From assembly GCF_000024005.1 (NCBI RefSeq), contig NC_013132.1, forward strand, positions 2,908,001 through 2,972,000: 64,000 nucleotides of DNA. Reading direction: 5' to 3'. Of this stretch, positions 27,466 to 35,667 are shown piece after piece; position 1 is the first letter of the stretch; each line of letters begins with the position of its first letter. The notes beneath the pieces are model-generated. The model saw nothing but the letters and a program-made list of their open reading frames with translations, ran no database searches and was not told where the DNA came from. Source of the stretch: Chitinophaga pinensis DSM 2588 (GTDB taxonomy: Bacteria; Bacteroidota; Bacteroidia; Chitinophagales; Chitinophagaceae). The position numbers were made by a program, and so were the translations under genes.

Positions 27466-28224
27466 ATGGCATATTTATCCTTAGTAGGTGCTGGACCCGG
27501 AGATCCTGAACTCATTACGCTGAAAGCGATCAATGTAATCCGTCAGGCGGATGTCATCTTATATGATGCGCTCGTTAATGAGACCTTATTATCCTATGCA
27601 AAGCCAGGTGCTGTCGTTCGCTTTGTCGGAAAGCGGTATGGATGCCATTCGTTGTCACAGCAGGAGATCAATCACCTGATAGTAGAGTACGCACAGTCTC
27701 ACGGTCACGTAGTAAGACTGAAAGGAGGCGATTCCTTTGTATTCGGCAGGGCCACCGAAGAAATAGCGGCTGCCAGAGGGGCCGGTATACCCGTACAGGT
27801 AGTGCCTGGTATCTCCAGTGCACTGGCTGCGCCGGCAGGACAGATGATCCCGCTGACTTCCAGGGGGATGACGGAAAGCTTCTGGGTAACAACGGGTACC
27901 ACGCTGACGGGGGAGATCTCTGCAGATATTCAGCTCGCAGCCCAGTCTACTGCTACTGTCATTATATTAATGGCTATGAGCAAGCTGGAAGCAATAATGG
28001 ATATATTTGCAGGATACGGCAAAAGCAGTATGCCGGTAGCGATCATTCAGAACAGTACAACTGATAAAGAAAAGTTCGTTACGGGAACCGTTAAAGACAT
28101 AGTATTCAAAGCGCAACATGCCGGCATGTCCAATCCGGCGGTAATAGTGGTTGGAAAAGTGGTGGACCTGAGGGATATGGCTGGCACGGTGCAGCAATTA
28201 ATTGACAGGAATGAAGAAAGATAA
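27466..28224 (+). CDS. cobA: Uroporphyrinogen-III C-methyltransferase
   Basis: A 252-residue SAM-dependent methyltransferase of the CobA/SUMT family. It shows LVGAGPGDPELITLKAI at the N-terminus, the GGDSFVFGRATEE block and VVPGISSALAAPAG, all SUMT signatures. It methylates uroporphyrinogen III at C2 and C7 to precorrin-2, the first step to siroheme. No CysG-type dehydrogenase/ferrochelatase domain is attached, so those steps need a gene elsewhere. It is divergent from nirB and overlaps the Crp/Fnr gene by 14 bases, which ties siroheme supply to nitrite reductase demand. Confidence 0.94.
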   Translation: MAYLSLVGAGPGDPELITLKAINVIRQADVILYDALVNETLLSYAKPGAVVRFVGKRYGCHSLSQQEINHLIVEYAQSHGHVVRLKGGDSFVFGRATEEIAAARGAGIPVQVVPGISSALAAPAGQMIPLTSRGMTESFWVTTGTTLTGEISADIQLAAQSTATVIILMAMSKLEAIMDIFAGYGKSSMPVAIIQNSTTDKEKFVTGTVKDIVFKAQHAGMSNPAVIVVGKVVDLRDMAGTVQQLIDRNEER

Positions 28225-28903
28225 ACATGGTTGCGATCTGCAATCCTGTATGTTGTGTACATTATGTATACCCGCCTGGAAACCGGCTTTAGCAGCACAT
28301 CGGCAACATCTTACATTTAAAAAAGGTGAATTGCTTTTTCGGGAAGGAGAACCAGTGAATGGAATTTATTTCGTGAATGCAGGTAAAGTAAAAGTGCATA
28401 AGCACTGGGGCGAAGGCAAAGAGCTGATCGTCCGTTTTGCAAAAGATGGAGATATCGTAGGGCATAGGGGAGTAGGCAGCGAAATGGTCTATCCTGTGTC
28501 AGCGACCGCTCTCGAAGCAGTGAACATTTGTTTTATTGACATGACCTTTTTCCAGGCAACACTGAAAGTCAACCATGATTTCCTGCAGGCCTTAATGATG
28601 TTCTATGCCACCGAATTGCAGGAGTCAGAAAAGAATATGCGCAACCTCGTGCATATGCCGGTGAAAGGGCGCATTGCACATGCGCTGCTGAATTTACAGC
28701 GGAAGTTCGGCGTCAACGAAGAAGGCTATATCAATATGACGCTGAGCCGGCAGGACATTGCTTCCTATACCGGTACAACATATGAAACGGCTTTCCGTAT
28801 CATGAGCGACCTGATACAGGAGCACATCATCATCATCTCCGGTAAAAGCATCGCTGTGAAAGATCCTGCGCGGCTTGCCCGGCTTGAGCTGGAAGCTGGT
28901 TAA
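28211..28903 (+). CDS. Crp/Fnr-family regulator with N-terminal Cys cluster
   Basis: A 230-residue transcription factor. It has a cyclic-nucleotide-binding-type beta-roll (FKKGELLFREGEPVNGIYFV) and a C-terminal winged helix (SRQDIASYTGTTYETAFRIM). Cys8, Cys13, Cys16 and Cys19 form a C-x4-C-x2-C-x2-C cluster near the N-terminus, as Fnr-type 4Fe-4S sensors have, though with different spacing. An Fnr-like box stands in the divergent nirB-cobA region. The frame runs to a TTG at 28202; the ATG at 28211, inside the cobA 3' end, is preferred. It probably activates the nitrate/nitrite genes in response to oxygen, NO or nitrite; the signal is inferred. Its stop overlaps that of the convergent response regulator. 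Confidence 0.88.
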   Translation: MKKDKHGCDLQSCMLCTLCIPAWKPALAAHRQHLTFKKGELLFREGEPVNGIYFVNAGKVKVHKHWGEGKELIVRFAKDGDIVGHRGVGSEMVYPVSATALEAVNICFIDMTFFQATLKVNHDFLQALMMFYATELQESEKNMRNLVHMPVKGRIAHALLNLQRKFGVNEEGYINMTLSRQDIASYTGTTYETAFRIMSDLIQEHIIIISGKSIAVKDPARLARLELEAG

Positions 28904-29523
28904 AGCAGTTTATATTCCGACGCCAGTTTTACCACGGAAGTGGTGTTATTCACACCAAATTTCTCCATCAGGTTCTTACGGTGACTTTCCACTGTATGTG
29001 TACTGATGAACAGTTGATCTGCGATCTGCATGGTCGTCAGTCCTTTACCGATCAGCTGTAATATTTCTTTTTCCCTGCGGGTAATGCGGGGGATCGCTTT
29101 TAACAGTTCCATGTCTGCATTTTTCAGCGCCTCCTTAGTGCTGCTGCAGAGATATTCTTCTCCATCCATGATCGCATAGATGGCGTGGATGATCTCATTG
29201 CCCAATGCATTCTTCAATACATATCCGCTGGCCCCGTTCTGTAACATGCTGTGGATAACGGGTTGTTCGTCATGTATACTCAGCGCTATGATCTTGATAT
29301 CTTCATATTTTTTCTTCACTTCACCACAGAGGTTTACACCACTGATATCCGGCAGATTCACATCCATCAGTATGACGTCAGGCTGTCCTTTTTCAAGCGC
29401 CTGTAATGCACTTTTACCATCTCCGTAAGCACCGCTCACTTCTATACCTGCATCGCTACGCAGGATATTCTTCAGTCCTTCCACCATAATCGGGTGGTCT
29501 TCCACCACTACTACTTTGATCAT
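28900..29523 (-). CDS. NarL/FixJ-family response regulator
   Basis: A 207-residue two-domain regulator. The receiver has the acidic pair VEDHP near the start, the phosphorylatable Asp in VILMDVNLPDISG, and a Lys in YVLKNALG. The C-terminal LuxR-type HTH has ITRREKEILQLIGKGLTT and the recognition helix ISTHTVESHRKNLMEKFGV. The ATG at 29523 is chosen over the in-frame TTG at 29532. It lies 19 bases downstream of a TPR histidine kinase, its evident partner. Next to the nitrate locus it could control nitrate genes, but this type of pair is common in Bacteroidota and the target is not shown by the sequence. Confidence 0.9.
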   Translation of the reverse strand: MIKVVVVEDHPIMVEGLKNILRSDAGIEVSGAYGDGKSALQALEKGQPDVILMDVNLPDISGVNLCGEVKKKYEDIKIIALSIHDEQPVIHSMLQNGASGYVLKNALGNEIIHAIYAIMDGEEYLCSSTKEALKNADMELLKAIPRITRREKEILQLIGKGLTTMQIADQLFISTHTVESHRKNLMEKFGVNNTTSVVKLASEYKLL

Positions 29524-29542
29524 AATTTTCAATTGGGTTTTA

Positions 29543-31504
29543 CTAGTTCAGAGAGGTTGTACATTCAATGGTTATCGCTGTTCCGGTACCCGGTTCAGAC
29601 TGTATATCTATTTTACCGCCGAGGAATTCAACCCTGGCTTCAATGTTGGCAAGGCCCGCACCTTTCAGTTTATTACCGGCAGCAGCATCAAAGCCTTTAC
29701 CATCGTCTTCCACCGTGAGGAATAATGTTTTGTCTGTCTGTTGCAGTAATACCAGGATCTGTGAAGCCTCTGCGTGTTTGATCGCATTGTTGACCAGTTC
29801 CTGCATGATGCGGTACAGTACGACCTGTCGGGTGTGTTCCATATCGGCTACCTGGAAGTTAAATACCTGGCAAACGATATTGTCAGTACCTGTTTTCTTC
29901 AGTCCTCTGCAATATTCCACCGTGGCTTCTCCCAGTCCGTATTTGATCAGGATTTCCGGCATCATGCTACGGGCAATACGGCGCAGTTCATCCATCGCAC
30001 CATCCAGTCGTTGCAGGGTATTCTGTATGAGGGATTGCCGGTGTACATCTGTCTGGGATGGATTTACTGTGGATAGTTCCAGTTTGATCCCTGATAGTAA
30101 GCCGCCTAAACCATCATGCAGGTCACGTGCCAGTCGGGTACGTTCTTTTTCCTGCCCTTCCAGCATGGCAGAGAGGAGGGAGATCTTATGTTCCTGGCGG
30201 ATACGTTCTACTTCAAATTGATGCAGTTGTCGTTGTTGTTCCAGCAGCTTACGGCCGTTCCTGTAGAAGAGGTAACTGAGTGCCGCCACCACAAATAATG
30301 ACAACATGATCACGACCATCAGGGAGATCAGGAGCCTGTTTTTCTGTAAGGCAAATTCCTGGCGTTCATTTTCATGTTGCAACTGCATAATACGGTTTTC
30401 TTTTTCGGAGGACTGGTATTCTGCTTCCAGTTCGTGAATCTTTTCCGTTACCGTCAGTTCTTTCAGACTATCCGCCAGTATAATATATTGTCGCAGGTAG
30501 TTGTATGCCTGATCCGGAAAGTGTTGTTTGAAAGACAGATCTGCCATCAGATCCAGTGCGCGTAAGCGAAACGGAAAGTCCTTCAGTGTATAGGACAGTT
30601 TACCGTATTCATCCATGAGCACCATGGCGCGGTCATACATTCCCTGTTTTTCAAACAGTCTTGCAAGTGAGTACAGATTATTACAGATAGCACTGTTATA
30701 GTTGGTCCTGCGCGCGATGGACAAACCGGCGTAAAAAGTAGTTGCTGCACGGTTGTACATCTGCCGCTTTACATCGAGTTTTCCCTGCAGGTGATAATAA
30801 TCTGCCCAGATATTGATCGAATCTACGCCTGTTCTGTCCAGCTTTTCCTTCGCAGCCGCCAGATTTGTTTCCATGTTATGCAGACTGTCCAGGTGATACA
30901 TGGCATTGGCCAGTCGCAGGTGTCTGCTGGCAATCAGGTGACAATAAGGTGCCGGATCACTATAAGCGCCCAGGCTTTTATAATAATAAGCGATAGCGGT
31001 TTTATACTGCGACTTATTAGAGAAGATGTCTCCCAGACTCTGATATGTCTCATTCAGTTCCGGAATTGCATTCGCCTTTTCCAGTATGGGGATGGTTTGC
31101 AGGTATTCTTCTGCCTGTAACTGGGTCTGTCCTTTATTACCCAATACAATAGCCAGGTTCACCTTTGTGCTGGCCAGCAGTAAACGTCCTTCCCGGCTGG
31201 TATCCTTCAGCATATTCTCCCGGGCAATAAGCAGGTGTTTCTCTGCTTCGTTATAATTGTTGATGGAGTTGTACCAGCTGCCAATAGCCAGATAAGTGCG
31301 GGCGATGCCCAGTTTGTTCTCATTTTTCTCTTCCAGCTGTAATGCCTGCTGAAAGTACTTTAATGCCTGTACACTGTCCCGCAGGGGTGATTTCCTGCCT
31401 AGTCTGATATACAAATCAGAGGATACGGCGTCGGACGACGGACGATTCTGTGCATATAAACCAGCGGTAATACAGCAAAGGACGATAAGTATAGGTACTC
31501 TCAT
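29543..31504 (-). CDS. TPR-containing sensor histidine kinase (HisKA_3 type)
   Basis: A 653-residue membrane kinase with a signal peptide (MRVPILIVLCCITAGLYAQ). About 330 periplasmic residues of tetratricopeptide repeats follow, with a coiled segment to about residue 385, one membrane helix (SLMVVIMLSLFVVAALSYLF), a HisKA_3 dimerisation box (TRLARDLHDGLGGLLSGIKL, phospho-His in RDLHD), and a HATPase domain with VEDDGKGFD and GAGLANIEARVEFLGG. TPRs probably sense a protein or peptide partner rather than nitrate. The kinase is directly upstream of, and in operon with, the NarL-type regulator. Confidence 0.92.
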   Translation of the reverse strand: MRVPILIVLCCITAGLYAQNRPSSDAVSSDLYIRLGRKSPLRDSVQALKYFQQALQLEEKNENKLGIARTYLAIGSWYNSINNYNEAEKHLLIARENMLKDTSREGRLLLASTKVNLAIVLGNKGQTQLQAEEYLQTIPILEKANAIPELNETYQSLGDIFSNKSQYKTAIAYYYKSLGAYSDPAPYCHLIASRHLRLANAMYHLDSLHNMETNLAAAKEKLDRTGVDSINIWADYYHLQGKLDVKRQMYNRAATTFYAGLSIARRTNYNSAICNNLYSLARLFEKQGMYDRAMVLMDEYGKLSYTLKDFPFRLRALDLMADLSFKQHFPDQAYNYLRQYIILADSLKELTVTEKIHELEAEYQSSEKENRIMQLQHENERQEFALQKNRLLISLMVVIMLSLFVVAALSYLFYRNGRKLLEQQRQLHQFEVERIRQEHKISLLSAMLEGQEKERTRLARDLHDGLGGLLSGIKLELSTVNPSQTDVHRQSLIQNTLQRLDGAMDELRRIARSMMPEILIKYGLGEATVEYCRGLKKTGTDNIVCQVFNFQVADMEHTRQVVLYRIMQELVNNAIKHAEASQILVLLQQTDKTLFLTVEDDGKGFDAAAGNKLKGAGLANIEARVEFLGGKIDIQSEPGTGTAITIECTTSLN

Positions 31505-32012
31505 AGGACATAAATCAGCCCGAAATATATAATTATTTGAGCGACATATTATTAATATTTTTTAACATAAGTGGATTAGGGACACCTCCCTGATAAAACC
31601 CCTGTTTTCCGGGATTCTTTTTCCCTGATCTGGTATTTACTTTTGCATTGTGATTATGAAAGCCCTTGAGGAGAAATGATGTTACAGGTATAGCTGCTTT
31701 AAGATTGTCGTGGAAATTTGTTTAGGAACAATGACATACGTGCAACGGCATATGCTGCATCACCACCAATAAGGATGCTACGCAAAATTACACCAGGAAT
31801 ATAAAAAGGAGCTACAGTAAGTAGTATGGGGACCGGAACAGCGGCATTTATTTCCTGGAGACGCCTTAAAAGCGTCCCATTCCAAGAATCTCTTATAGTA
31901 TCAACATAGTATCGAAAACCATTTTTTGAGACGCCCCAGATTGTATTTTTGTTGAAGAACCTAGATGAAAGGCAGCGGGTGTGTGGACCCGCTGCCTTCC
32001 AACCAAACAAGA
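31505..32012. other. AT-rich stretch without a clear gene
   Basis: About 500 bases between the histidine kinase and the catalase. The part at 31960-32000 is the catalase hairpin. The rest holds one open frame (31699-32016, minus) that needs a TTG start and shows no recognisable domain. Base composition is more AT-rich than the flanking genes. It also has a short inverted pair GAGACGCCTT/AAAAGCGTCCC near 31856-31880. The kinase promoter should lie just right of 31504. Confidence 0.4.
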
Positions 32013-32016
32013 TCAA
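31699..32016 (-). CDS. Unrecognised 105-residue open frame (doubtful)
   Basis: The only start that opens this frame is TTG, overlapping the catalase stop by four bases, and the frame passes through the hairpin that seems to end the catalase transcript. The predicted protein has one hydrophobic stretch (VPILLTVAPFYIPGVILRSI) and no motif that I recognise. It could be a small membrane protein coupled to the catalase, the remnant of a decayed gene, or chance. Chance or remnant is favoured. Confidence 0.2.
   Translation of the reverse strand: MILFGWKAAGPHTRCLSSRFFNKNTIWGVSKNGFRYYVDTIRDSWNGTLLRRLQEINAAVPVPILLTVAPFYIPGVILRSILIGGDAAYAVARMSLFLNKFPRQS
31969..31998 (-). terminator. Hairpin after catalase gene
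   Basis: A perfect 12-bp stem AAGGCAGCGGGT / ACCCGCTGCCTT with a 6-base loop lies 15 bases after the catalase stop. The following T-tract on the minus strand is short (TTTC), so this may act as a weak terminator or as an mRNA-stabilising 3' hairpin. Confidence 0.55.
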
Positions 32017-34199
32017 GCCGGTACTCTACGGGGTTTCTCCCGCTCCCAGAACCGGTGTAGCGCAATCGCGCTGATAAATATTTTAGATAATTTCTTTACA
32101 TCTTCCTGAACAACAACACCTTCCATCAGTGCTGATTCTTCCGAATCATCTTCCGGTAATTTCTTTGCAAAATAGGTAGCTTCCAGTACCTGTCTGGCGT
32201 CTGCATGAGCTGCAATAGCTTTACAATGTCTGTAGGCTTCATTCAGGAAGTGCACGGCATCTGCGTCAGCCTCCAGTGTACCTGAACTGGTGGGACCGGA
32301 AGGAACGTATAAGGCGTCATAAAAAACGGAAGAGGCAGTCAGCAGACTTTTTTGCACCGGTATCAGTGAACCGTCGGCGGCCACAATTTCTCCCAGGTGA
32401 GGCGCTATGATCTCCACAACAGCTCCCGCTGCTTCCAGGGCGCTTTTTGCCGCATTCACGGACGCTGCATCCACACCATCTGCTGCGAGGAAACCGATCT
32501 TCCGGGTCTGGATACTATCTTTTACCGTATTAGCCATACTGAGCGCCAGAGAGATATCCGGAACGGGCTCTTTAGGTGGGAACGGCTCATAATGCGCAGG
32601 ATCTGCATCCGCAGGAACGCCATGGTTGACAGGCTGTTCTGGTCCTGCCGGTACCTCCAGTCCCAACCCGTACGCCACCTGTGCTGCCAGGTCTTTATCC
32701 ACCTGTGTCAGGATGCCGATCATCCTTTGTCTTACTGCAACCGTGTCTACTTTACCCAGTTCGAAACGTAAAGCGTCGATCAGGTGCTGTTTTTCCGGAG
32801 CAGACTGACTATTGAAAAATAAAGTCGCCTGTGTATAATGGTCAAAGAAACTACGGCTTCTTTCCCGGATCTTTCTTGCATCGATCTTTTCTGTATAAGA
32901 TCTGAAGCCGCCATCTGCCGCCTTCACCTGGGAGGGATAGCCTCCACCAAGTGAATTGGGACTATAGCTGGTACGGCCTTTATTGATGGTCTGCCGCATA
33001 TAGCCGTCCCGCTGGTTATTATGTACAGGTACAACGGGCCGGTTAATCGGTATTTCCTGGAAATTTGGTCCGCCGAGGCGTATCAGTTGTGTATCTGTGT
33101 AAGAGAACAGCCTTCCCTGTAATAGCGGATCATTCGTAAAATCAATACCAGGTACCACGTGACCGATATGATAAGCCACCTGCTCTGTTTCTGCGAAGAA
33201 ATTATCCGGATTTCTGTTTAATGTCAGTTTACCAATGCGCTGTACGGGGACCAGTTCTTCCGGAATGATCTTGGTCGCATCCAGCAGGTCGAAATCGAAC
33301 TTATGTTCATCTGCTTCGGGTACGATCTGTACACCCAGTTCCCATTCAGGAAAGTTGCCGCTTTCTATTGCTTCCCATAGGTCTCTGCGGTGGAAGTCAG
33401 GATCTTTTCCGGAGATTTTCTGTGCTTCGTCCCAGGCTACGGAGTGTACGCCCAATAATGGCTTCCAGTGGAATTTTACAAAACAGGATTCCTCGTTAGC
33501 ATTCACGAAGCGGAAGGTATGTACGCCAAACCCTTCCATCATCCGATAGCTGCGCGGAATAGCCCTGTCGCTCATCAGCCACATAATCATGTGCGTAGAT
33601 TCCGGCATCAGCGAAATGAAGTCCCAGAAGGTATCATGGGCAGATGCTGCCTGTGGAATCTCATTGTGCGGCTCCGGTTTGACAGCATGTACCAGGTCAG
33701 GAAACTTGGTAGCGTCCTGTATGAAGAATACCGGCATATTATTACCCACAAGGTCGAAGATGCCTTCATCCGTATAGAACTTTACGGCGAATCCCCTTAC
33801 GTCACGTGCCAGGTCAGTAGAGCCCCTGGAACCAGCGACAGTAGAAAATCTTACAAAGACAGGTGTTTCCCTCGATGTATCAGTGAGAAAGCCTGCTTTG
33901 GTATATTTCTCCATGGATTCGTATACCTTGAACACACCGTGAGCAGCTGAACCACGTGCATGTACCACGCGTTCAGGAATGCGTTCATGGTCAAAATGGG
34001 TCATCTTTTCGCGGAAGATAAAATCTTCCATCAGTGTAGGCCCTCTGTCGCCGGCTTTCAGCGAGTTATGATCATCGCTGATCTTTACCCCGGTATTGGT
34101 ATTGAGGTCCTGACCAGTACTATCCTCTTTATTAGGACTTAGTTCTGCAATTTTTTTATTTTCTGTTGAGGGTATTGGAGTCTTTTTTTTATCAGGCAT
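32013..34199 (-). CDS. katE: Large-subunit catalase, HPII/KatE type
   Basis: A 728-residue clade-2 catalase. The catalytic His80 is in RVVHARGSAAHGVF, the distal Asn in LVGNNMPVFFIQD, and the proximal haem Tyr in GRLFSYTDTQLIRLGGPNF (R-x3-Y). The C-terminal 150 residues (from about 570, KIGFLAADGVDAASVNAAK) form the extra class-I glutamine-amidotransferase/DJ-1-like domain of large catalases. The N-terminal 50 residues are polar and probably disordered. It degrades hydrogen peroxide in the cytoplasm. A DUF892 gene lies upstream in the same direction with a 47-base gap, which suggests a shared stress operon. Confidence 0.95.
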   Translation of the reverse strand: MPDKKKTPIPSTENKKIAELSPNKEDSTGQDLNTNTGVKISDDHNSLKAGDRGPTLMEDFIFREKMTHFDHERIPERVVHARGSAAHGVFKVYESMEKYTKAGFLTDTSRETPVFVRFSTVAGSRGSTDLARDVRGFAVKFYTDEGIFDLVGNNMPVFFIQDATKFPDLVHAVKPEPHNEIPQAASAHDTFWDFISLMPESTHMIMWLMSDRAIPRSYRMMEGFGVHTFRFVNANEESCFVKFHWKPLLGVHSVAWDEAQKISGKDPDFHRRDLWEAIESGNFPEWELGVQIVPEADEHKFDFDLLDATKIIPEELVPVQRIGKLTLNRNPDNFFAETEQVAYHIGHVVPGIDFTNDPLLQGRLFSYTDTQLIRLGGPNFQEIPINRPVVPVHNNQRDGYMRQTINKGRTSYSPNSLGGGYPSQVKAADGGFRSYTEKIDARKIRERSRSFFDHYTQATLFFNSQSAPEKQHLIDALRFELGKVDTVAVRQRMIGILTQVDKDLAAQVAYGLGLEVPAGPEQPVNHGVPADADPAHYEPFPPKEPVPDISLALSMANTVKDSIQTRKIGFLAADGVDAASVNAAKSALEAAGAVVEIIAPHLGEIVAADGSLIPVQKSLLTASSVFYDALYVPSGPTSSGTLEADADAVHFLNEAYRHCKAIAAHADARQVLEATYFAKKLPEDDSEESALMEGVVVQEDVKKLSKIFISAIALHRFWEREKPRRVPA

Positions 34200-34246
34200 G
34201 ACGTGTTTTTTATGGTTTCGATGGATGAGTTGGTGGAAAACAGGTA

Positions 34247-34837
34247 CTATTCGCTGGCAGCTTCGCAGTTGATACTATTCTCTGCGATTTCAGTCAGCAA
34301 TGCATCTGTTTCTTTTTCTTCTGCCAGTGTGGCTTCCAGTAGTTTAGCCACATCTGCCAATCCAAGGGAGTTCGCCAGTTGTGCCAGTCCGCCATAAGTA
34401 GCAATCTCATAATGTTCCACTTTCTGAGCTGCCAGTATGAGTCCGGCGTCCCTGATAGCAGTGCCGGGCGCTGTTTCTGCAATGATTGATTCACCTTCCA
34501 GTACGATACCTTCGATTGCGTCACATTTTTTGGCTCTTACCGGTTTGCCTAATAATTCAAATGCCTGTTCCAGACGGCTGATATGTCCTTCAGTCTGTTT
34601 CAGGTGATCCTGAAATGCTGCCTGCAATACAGGAGACACAGCGGACTTTATCATTTTAGGAAGCGCTACTTTGATATGATTTTCTGCCCAGTAAATATCT
34701 TTCAGCTGGTCACAGAAGAATTCTTTGAATTGGTTTTCGCCAACGACATTTTCATAAGCGGCATTGCCGATAGCTGCCGCTGTTTTTGCAATGGTCTTTT
34801 TTACCGGACCAGTGCTGGTAGATGAAGCTTTTGCCAT
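34247..34837 (-). CDS. DUF892/YciE-YciF-like ferritin-like protein
   Basis: A 196-residue, mostly helical protein. The DUF892 domain runs from about residue 33 (QFKEFFCDQLKDIYWAENH) to 185 and carries the Glu and His residues of a four-helix ferritin-like bundle (IYWAENH, EGHISRLEQ, KVEHYEIATYGGL, EEKETD). Relatives such as YciE/YciF are stress-induced and bind a di-metal centre; the reaction is not settled. The N-terminal 25 residues are Ala/Lys/Thr-rich and disordered. Adjacent to the catalase, it fits an oxidative or general stress role. Start ATG at 34837. Confidence 0.88.
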   Translation of the reverse strand: MAKASSTSTGPVKKTIAKTAAAIGNAAYENVVGENQFKEFFCDQLKDIYWAENHIKVALPKMIKSAVSPVLQAAFQDHLKQTEGHISRLEQAFELLGKPVRAKKCDAIEGIVLEGESIIAETAPGTAIRDAGLILAAQKVEHYEIATYGGLAQLANSLGLADVAKLLEATLAEEKETDALLTEIAENSINCEAASE

Positions 34838-34986
34838 AATATCAGATTTTTTCTGATTGTCATACTAACACTATACCGTAATGTGAACAGCAGTGGACAG
34901 CCACTTATTTCGCATGGAATTGCCAAGTCTGTAGTGATTTTTGCACAGAATGTCTATAGTGGACAATACAAAGGGATGGGGGAATG

Positions 34987-35021
34987 GAAAAAAAAAGGCC
35001 GCCGGTTATCAACCGGCAGCC
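34987..35021 (-). terminator. Rho-independent terminator of DUF983 gene
   Basis: On the minus strand, GGCTGCCGGTT and AACCGGCGGCC form an 11-base stem with one T-G mismatch and a GAT loop, followed by nine to ten T residues. It lies 27 bases beyond the DUF983 stop. Confidence 0.85.
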
Positions 35022-35047
35022 AAAAGGAAAAGTTACTCGTTACAAAC

Positions 35048-35479
35048 TTAAACACCAGAAGGACTGGCATTTTCTTTATAGTTTGGCTTATATCTTACGA
35101 AGAAAGCCAGCCAGATCGTTCGTGATACCCGCATGATAGGTGGTTGTAAAGCTACCAGTAAAACGCCGTTCACACCCAGCCACCAGAACATCCGGTTGTC
35201 ATACAGGGAGAATCCTATCAGTACCCACCAGGCAATAAATGTTGCCACGCTAAATGCCACAGTCAGCGCATAGCTGACATACCCGGTACCGTAGTAGAAC
35301 CCGATCTCCCGTTCAAAATCTTCTCCACACACCGGACAATGATCATTCATCTCCGTAAAGTGCTTCAGGTTATATGCGTTATCAGATTTGAAAATTTTTC
35401 CTCTGCGACAGGCTGGACACCTGTTCGTCAGTATACTGCCCAGCAGATTGGGCTTTTTTTCGGTTTTCACTGCACACAT
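35048..35479 (-). CDS. DUF983 family membrane protein with zinc-finger-like Cys motifs
   Basis: A 143-residue protein. The N-terminal part has NRCPACRRGKIF and DHCPVCGEDFERE, two C-x2-C pairs typical of DUF983, likely binding one zinc. Two membrane helices follow, with the conserved FYYGTGYVSYALTVAFS between them. The frame starts at a TTG (35503), but the ATG at 35479 fits the family. DUF983 proteins are widespread in Bacteroidota and Alphaproteobacteria with no fixed function. It is divergent from the AsmA gene. Confidence 0.85.
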   Translation of the reverse strand: MCAVKTEKKPNLLGSILTNRCPACRRGKIFKSDNAYNLKHFTEMNDHCPVCGEDFEREIGFYYGTGYVSYALTVAFSVATFIAWWVLIGFSLYDNRMFWWLGVNGVLLVALQPPIMRVSRTIWLAFFVRYKPNYKENASPSGV

Positions 35480-35625
35480 AAAAAAGTTATTTATCAGATC
35501 CAAAGTTAGCGTAAACCGCTTCCTCCATCGTGGTATGATTCGACTTAAATGTGGTATTTTTTACCGATTCGTCGGAGAAAAAAGGAGGTACATATAAATT
35601 ATTTTTATTTTATAGGGGTGCTTTC

Positions 35626-35633
35626 TATTTTTG
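35626..35633 (+). promoter_or_regulatory. Promoter -7 box for AsmA gene (TATTTTTG)
   Basis: TATTTTTGCCG fits the Bacteroidota -7 consensus TAnnTTTG and is 34 bases before the AsmA ATG at 35668. No good -33 TTTG is seen at the expected distance. Confidence 0.5.
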
Positions 35634-35667
35634 CCGTTAGTTATCATTTAAGACAAGTCTCAACACC

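Noticed and set aside
34883..35125. An 80-codon + strand open frame
   Set aside because: It spans the DUF983 terminator and the end of the DUF983 gene and has no recognisable feature.
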